Source: Candidatus Zixiibacteriota bacterium
GTDB taxonomy: Bacteria > Zixibacteria > MSB-5A5 > DSPP01
Direction of reading: 5' to 3'
Length of the DNA stretch: 39,647 nt
NCBI GenBank assembly: GCA_022614805.1
Contig: JAKEHY010000011.1
Span: forward strand, 1-39,647
A model generated the notes under the pieces. It was not told the origin of the DNA and did no database searches. It saw only the letters and a list, made by a program, of their open reading frames with translations. Both the position numbers and the translations under genes were made by a program. This document shows, piece by piece, positions 36,579 to 39,647 of the stretch. How positions within the stretch are numbered: position 1 is the first letter of the stretch; every line of letters begins with the position of its first letter.

Positions 36579-39221
36579 ATGACGATGTCCAAATTGACTC
36601 CCGCCCGTGTTTTCCGCCTTTTTTTTGCCTTCACATTTTTTCTCTCTTACCCCTGCCTGGCGGAAGAACTCGATACCCTTCGTTTGGAAAAAAACGTTGT
36701 CCCCACGTTCCAGGCCATCGATTTGAATATCGATGCAAATAAAACCGAATATACGGGAGCGGTTCGTATCGATTTGCTGGTTCGCAAAAAAGCCGGCTCG
36801 TTTCGCTTTCATGCCGATGGCTTGTCCATTCAACAAATCACCCTGAAAGGGCCGGGCGGCGCAATCGAGCATAAATATAAAATGCTGAATCACGGCCAGG
36901 TTTCGGTCGCCCCATCATCCCCCTTGGAGCCGGGACAATACACCTTGGCCGTTCAATTTAAAAACGAGTTCAACCGCAAAGGAGAAGGCCTCGCCAAAGT
37001 CGAGAAGGATGGACTGGCATATACTTTCACGCAATTTGAAGCGATTTTTGCCCGGCAGGCCTTTCCCTGTTGGGACGAACCGGAGTTTAAAATTCCCTGC
37101 CAAATGACTTTGACCATCCCGGAGAATCATTTGGTCCTTTCCAACTCCCCCATCGCCAAAGAATCGACCGGGGCAGGCGTGAAAACCGTGGTATTTGAAC
37201 AAACCGAGCCGATGCCCTCCTATCTGCTTGCGCTCGCCACCGGCCCGTATGAAACGACCCCCATTCCCGGGCTGGGTGTGCCCGGCCGTGTCGTCACGTT
37301 GAAGGGGCAATCGCACCTAACCGCCGAAGCCGTGAAAATGCTCCCGCCGCTTTTGAAAGCTTTGGAAACCTATTTCAAGAACCCCTATCCCTATAAAAAA
37401 CTCGACCTCGTCGCCGTGCCGGAATTTCCGTTTGGCGCAATGGAAAACCCGGGCGCCGTGACGATTAGGGAAGAATTTGCGCTGATGGATTCCGAACGCG
37501 CGACGGTCGAAAAACGGCGTTTGCTCGCTTCGATACTCGCCCATGAATTGGCGCATATGTGGTTTGGCGACCTAGTCACCATGGCCTGGTGGGATGACCT
37601 TTGGCTGAACGAAGCCTTCGCCTCCTGGCTGGGCGATAAAGTCACCGAACGGGTCTTCCCGGAATTCAAGTTGGCGGTGCGCAGCGTCTTGAGCGCCCAA
37701 TACGCCATGCAAACCGATGCCCTCCCCTCCACTCCGCCGATTCGGCGCCCCGTCACCGGCTCGGTGGACCCCATCCAGATTGCCGATGAGCTCACCTATT
37801 CGAAAGGCCAGGCCGTTCTGGAAATGATTGAACGCTGGCTGGGCGGCGAAACGTTTCGAAAAGGGATGCATCAATACATCCGCACGCATCGATGGGGGAA
37901 TGCCGCCGCCGCCGATTTTTGGACGGCGCTTTCGCAGGCCGCCGGCAAAGATGTCGACGCCGCAATGTCCACCTTTATCGACCAGCCCGGCGTTCCCCTG
38001 GTGGAGTGTGAAATTCTGCCGGAAAACAAAATCAGGCTTTCGCAAAAGCGGCTGCTGAACCATGGCTTTGGAGATACCTCCTCCACTCTCTGGCAAATTC
38101 CCGTCAACCTGCGCTATTCCGATGGCGGGGAGGTTTATTCCCAACCGGTGCTGCTGTCAAAATCATCCCAAACTGTTGCCCTTTCATCCGGGCAAAAACC
38201 CGCGTGGGTTCATCCCAATGTCGATGAAAGCGGTTACTACCGCTGGCAGGTCGCGCCGGAACTGTTGAAACTGTTGGCGGCGCCGTCCCAAAACCGGCTC
38301 AATTTAAGGGAACGGGTCGGCTTCCTGAACAATCTCTCGGCATTGTTGGATGCTGGCCGTATGGATGGCAATGACTATCTCGAAACGCTCAATCTTTTTG
38401 CCGACGATACCGAACCCGAAGTCTTGGAAGCCCTCCTCTATGCGCTGGAAAAAGTCAAAACCGATTTTATCGACCAAGCGTTGGAAGAGCCGTTTGCCGC
38501 CTACCTGCGCCGGACCCTGCGGCCCGCCCTCGAACGTCTCGGCCTGGAACGGGTTGCCGGTGAAAACGAAAATATCGGTGAAATTCGTGCAAGTTTGATG
38601 GAATGGCTGGGCAAGGAGGGAGAGGACCCGGAAATTATGGCTTATGCAAAATCCCTTGCCGGCGCCTGTCTCAAGGACCCGAAAGCGGTCGACCCCGCCC
38701 TGACGGGCACGGTTCTTAGGGTTTCCGCCCGTAATGGAGATGAATACTTCTATCAAAAGTGCCGGGAAAAATTCGAGACCGCCAAGACGCCCGAGGAGCG
38801 GCGGGACTATCTTCGGGCCTTGGGGTCGTTTCATGACCCCAAAACCGTCGGCCGGGTATTGCAATACGTTTTGGACGGCCCGTTGCAGCCCAACGAAATC
38901 GGGTTCGTTCCCTTTTGGCTGGCTTCTTCTCCTCGTTTTTCGGACTATGTGTTTGAATGGATGACCGCCCATTATGACGCTATCGTTGCCAAAATGCCTT
39001 CCTCGCATGCAGATTTTTTTCTTCCCTGGCTTGCCGACGGCTGTTCAACGGAACGCCTGAAAAAAGCGCAACTCTTCTTTTCCGACCCCCACCGCCGCTC
39101 TCCCGAAGTGGAAACGGAATTGAAAAAGGTGGCCGATCGGGTGATGCGCTGTGCGGGAATTCGGGAAAGAGTCGGCCCGACGGTGGCGGCGTATTTAAAT
39201 GGTTTGGTAAAGAAAGAATGA
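36579..39221 (+). CDS. Secreted M1-family zinc aminopeptidase
   Basis: An 880-residue enzyme with signal peptide (VFRLFFAFTFFLSYPCLA). The order is N-terminal beta-saddle, gluzincin catalytic domain, small beta-domain and a helical ERAP1-like C-terminal domain (about 560-880). The exopeptidase motif GAMEN starts at Gly286. The zinc site is HELAH (322-326) with Glu345 in WLNEAFASW, and the catalytic glutamate is Glu323. It should remove N-terminal residues from peptides outside the cytoplasm. The start is Met 36579 (AGAGAAGA just upstream); the frame is open 51 codons further but contains the promoter. Complete and apparently active. Its codons (more GAT, AAA and TTG) look slightly unlike the pyr cluster. 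Confidence 0.94.
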   Translation: MTMSKLTPARVFRLFFAFTFFLSYPCLAEELDTLRLEKNVVPTFQAIDLNIDANKTEYTGAVRIDLLVRKKAGSFRFHADGLSIQQITLKGPGGAIEHKYKMLNHGQVSVAPSSPLEPGQYTLAVQFKNEFNRKGEGLAKVEKDGLAYTFTQFEAIFARQAFPCWDEPEFKIPCQMTLTIPENHLVLSNSPIAKESTGAGVKTVVFEQTEPMPSYLLALATGPYETTPIPGLGVPGRVVTLKGQSHLTAEAVKMLPPLLKALETYFKNPYPYKKLDLVAVPEFPFGAMENPGAVTIREEFALMDSERATVEKRRLLASILAHELAHMWFGDLVTMAWWDDLWLNEAFASWLGDKVTERVFPEFKLAVRSVLSAQYAMQTDALPSTPPIRRPVTGSVDPIQIADELTYSKGQAVLEMIERWLGGETFRKGMHQYIRTHRWGNAAAADFWTALSQAAGKDVDAAMSTFIDQPGVPLVECEILPENKIRLSQKRLLNHGFGDTSSTLWQIPVNLRYSDGGEVYSQPVLLSKSSQTVALSSGQKPAWVHPNVDESGYYRWQVAPELLKLLAAPSQNRLNLRERVGFLNNLSALLDAGRMDGNDYLETLNLFADDTEPEVLEALLYALEKVKTDFIDQALEEPFAAYLRRTLRPALERLGLERVAGENENIGEIRASLMEWLGKEGEDPEIMAYAKSLAGACLKDPKAVDPALTGTVLRVSARNGDEYFYQKCREKFETAKTPEERRDYLRALGSFHDPKTVGRVLQYVLDGPLQPNEIGFVPFWLASSPRFSDYVFEWMTAHYDAIVAKMPSSHADFFLPWLADGCSTERLKKAQLFFSDPHRRSPEVETELKKVADRVMRCAGIRERVGPTVAAYLNGLVKKE

Positions 39222-39603
39222 GCAAGGATGGGGCCAAATGGGAGCGAAAAATAAAAGTTACGGCCCTTTCCCCTCTTCCACCCTGTTTTTCGCAAGGGAC
39301 TTAACCCTCACAAACGGCCTGCCATACAACACATTGCAAAATTTCCAAAAAATATTTTCCCGCCCAAAACCCCCGTTTTTCCAAAATCCTGAATTTTCAC
39401 CCTTCCAACCTTTTTGTCCCCAACCGCTTGGCAAAATCACTACAACTTTCGAGCGAGTTGCCCAAAGGGCGCTATTTAATAGAGGGACGTGTGTGCGGGG
39501 CTTTCGGATTTCACTAATCCCTAATCCCCAATCCCTGTTCCCTGTTTTTGTGCGACGGGTCGGCGTCGGCGCCGCTGGCGTGCCACAGCCGAACCCCATA
39601 AGG
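39222..39603. other. Intergenic region with low-complexity tract
   Basis: No gene seen. The frame at 39238-39618 is Pro/Phe-rich, lacks a ribosome binding site and has poor composition. CACTAATCCCTAATCCCCAATCCCTG (39512-39537) is a short CTAATCC-type tandem tract common in repeat-laden intergenic DNA. CTATTTAATAG near 39473-39483 is a perfect 11-base palindrome. Confidence 0.4.
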
Positions 39604-39617
39604 AAAGGAGACCGGTA

Positions 39618-39647
39618 ACGACCAAGGAACACGGCACCCTCCCTTCT
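39618..39647 (+). CDS. Possible start of a further gene with an ACG start codon (cut by window end)
   Basis: AAAGGAG (39604-39610) is a strong ribosome binding site. Seven bases later comes ACG, then ACCAAGGAACACGGCACC, giving TKEHGTLPS to the window end. No ATG, GTG or TTG exists in any frame after the site. The spacing is the same as for the ATA-start gene at 30430. It may be a non-standard start or a base error in TAATG. Very tentative. Confidence 0.25.

Noticed and set aside
39238-39618. 126-residue plus-strand frame after the aminopeptidase
   Set aside because: Pro/Phe-rich, no ribosome binding site, and it spans the low-complexity CTAATCC tract.
1-39647. CRISPR array, prophage or insertion sequence
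   Set aside because: No regularly spaced direct repeats, no transposase, integrase, capsid or tail genes were found; the Bor-like gene alone does not indicate a prophage.

Overview
The window looks like a contig from an uncultivated Gram-negative bacterium. An outer membrane is indicated by an LptE-like lipoprotein, a PorV/PorQ-type barrel, a second small beta-barrel and several lipoproteins. Secreted proteins carry C-terminal dockerin-like repeats of the GDLNxDGxxxxSDVV type with extra cysteines. That style, plus PorV-type proteins and a high-GC core metabolism, is typical of FCB-related candidate phyla such as Zixibacteria. The phylum call is inference from style, not from a marker gene.

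Layout. 1-960: the 5' end of a Ser/Thr kinase gene, divergent from recR. 975-3217: a secreted PhoD-like phosphoesterase with a dockerin, directly downstream of tRNA-Asn on the minus strand. 3218-5715: a gene-poor stretch with repeats and hairpins, a 16-residue lysine-rich mini-gene with a near-ideal ribosome binding site and terminator, and two tandem cupredoxin genes that share leader sequence. 5959-13786: a membrane protein, then a tight run pyrK-pyrD-pyrF-nnr-propeller-thiL. 13858-18161: a minus-strand lipoprotein gene, a TPR protein, a 54-residue secreted mini-protein candidate, hutI and lptE. 18359-21553: nadA and thiD, then an A+T-rich one-gene cassette, and after it a second, diverged copy of the thiD 3' end. 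21564-26816: a GAF-GGDEF diguanylate cyclase (minus), a PorV-like barrel, small envelope proteins and a bacterial archaeo-eukaryotic release-factor-like (baeRF) protein. 26871-32855: an asymmetric heterodimeric ABC exporter, an inositol monophosphatase-family gene that seems to start at ATA, and a secreted PDZ protein. 32967-34437 (minus): a small barrel, a Bor-like lipoprotein and a frameshifted glycine-zipper protein. 34679-39221: ruvX-mltG, a cluster of nested intergenic repeats and a secreted M1 aminopeptidase. The window ends on what may be the start of another gene.

How the genes work together. PyrK and PyrD form the NAD-linked dihydroorotate dehydrogenase and PyrF completes UMP synthesis. 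Nnr repairs hydrated NAD(P)H, NadA starts NAD synthesis, and ThiD and ThiL act in thiamine synthesis, so the middle of the window is rich in cofactor genes. Much of the rest builds or decorates the envelope.

Three patterns deserve most attention. (1) The thiD 3' end is present twice, flanking a compositionally distinct cassette. (2) Several genes have a -35/-10 promoter whose -10 box ends only 6-7 bases before the start codon, which implies leaderless mRNAs. (3) Hairpin repeats occur between genes, with one repeat nested in the loop of another. I saw no CRISPR array, rRNA, transposase or integrase gene.
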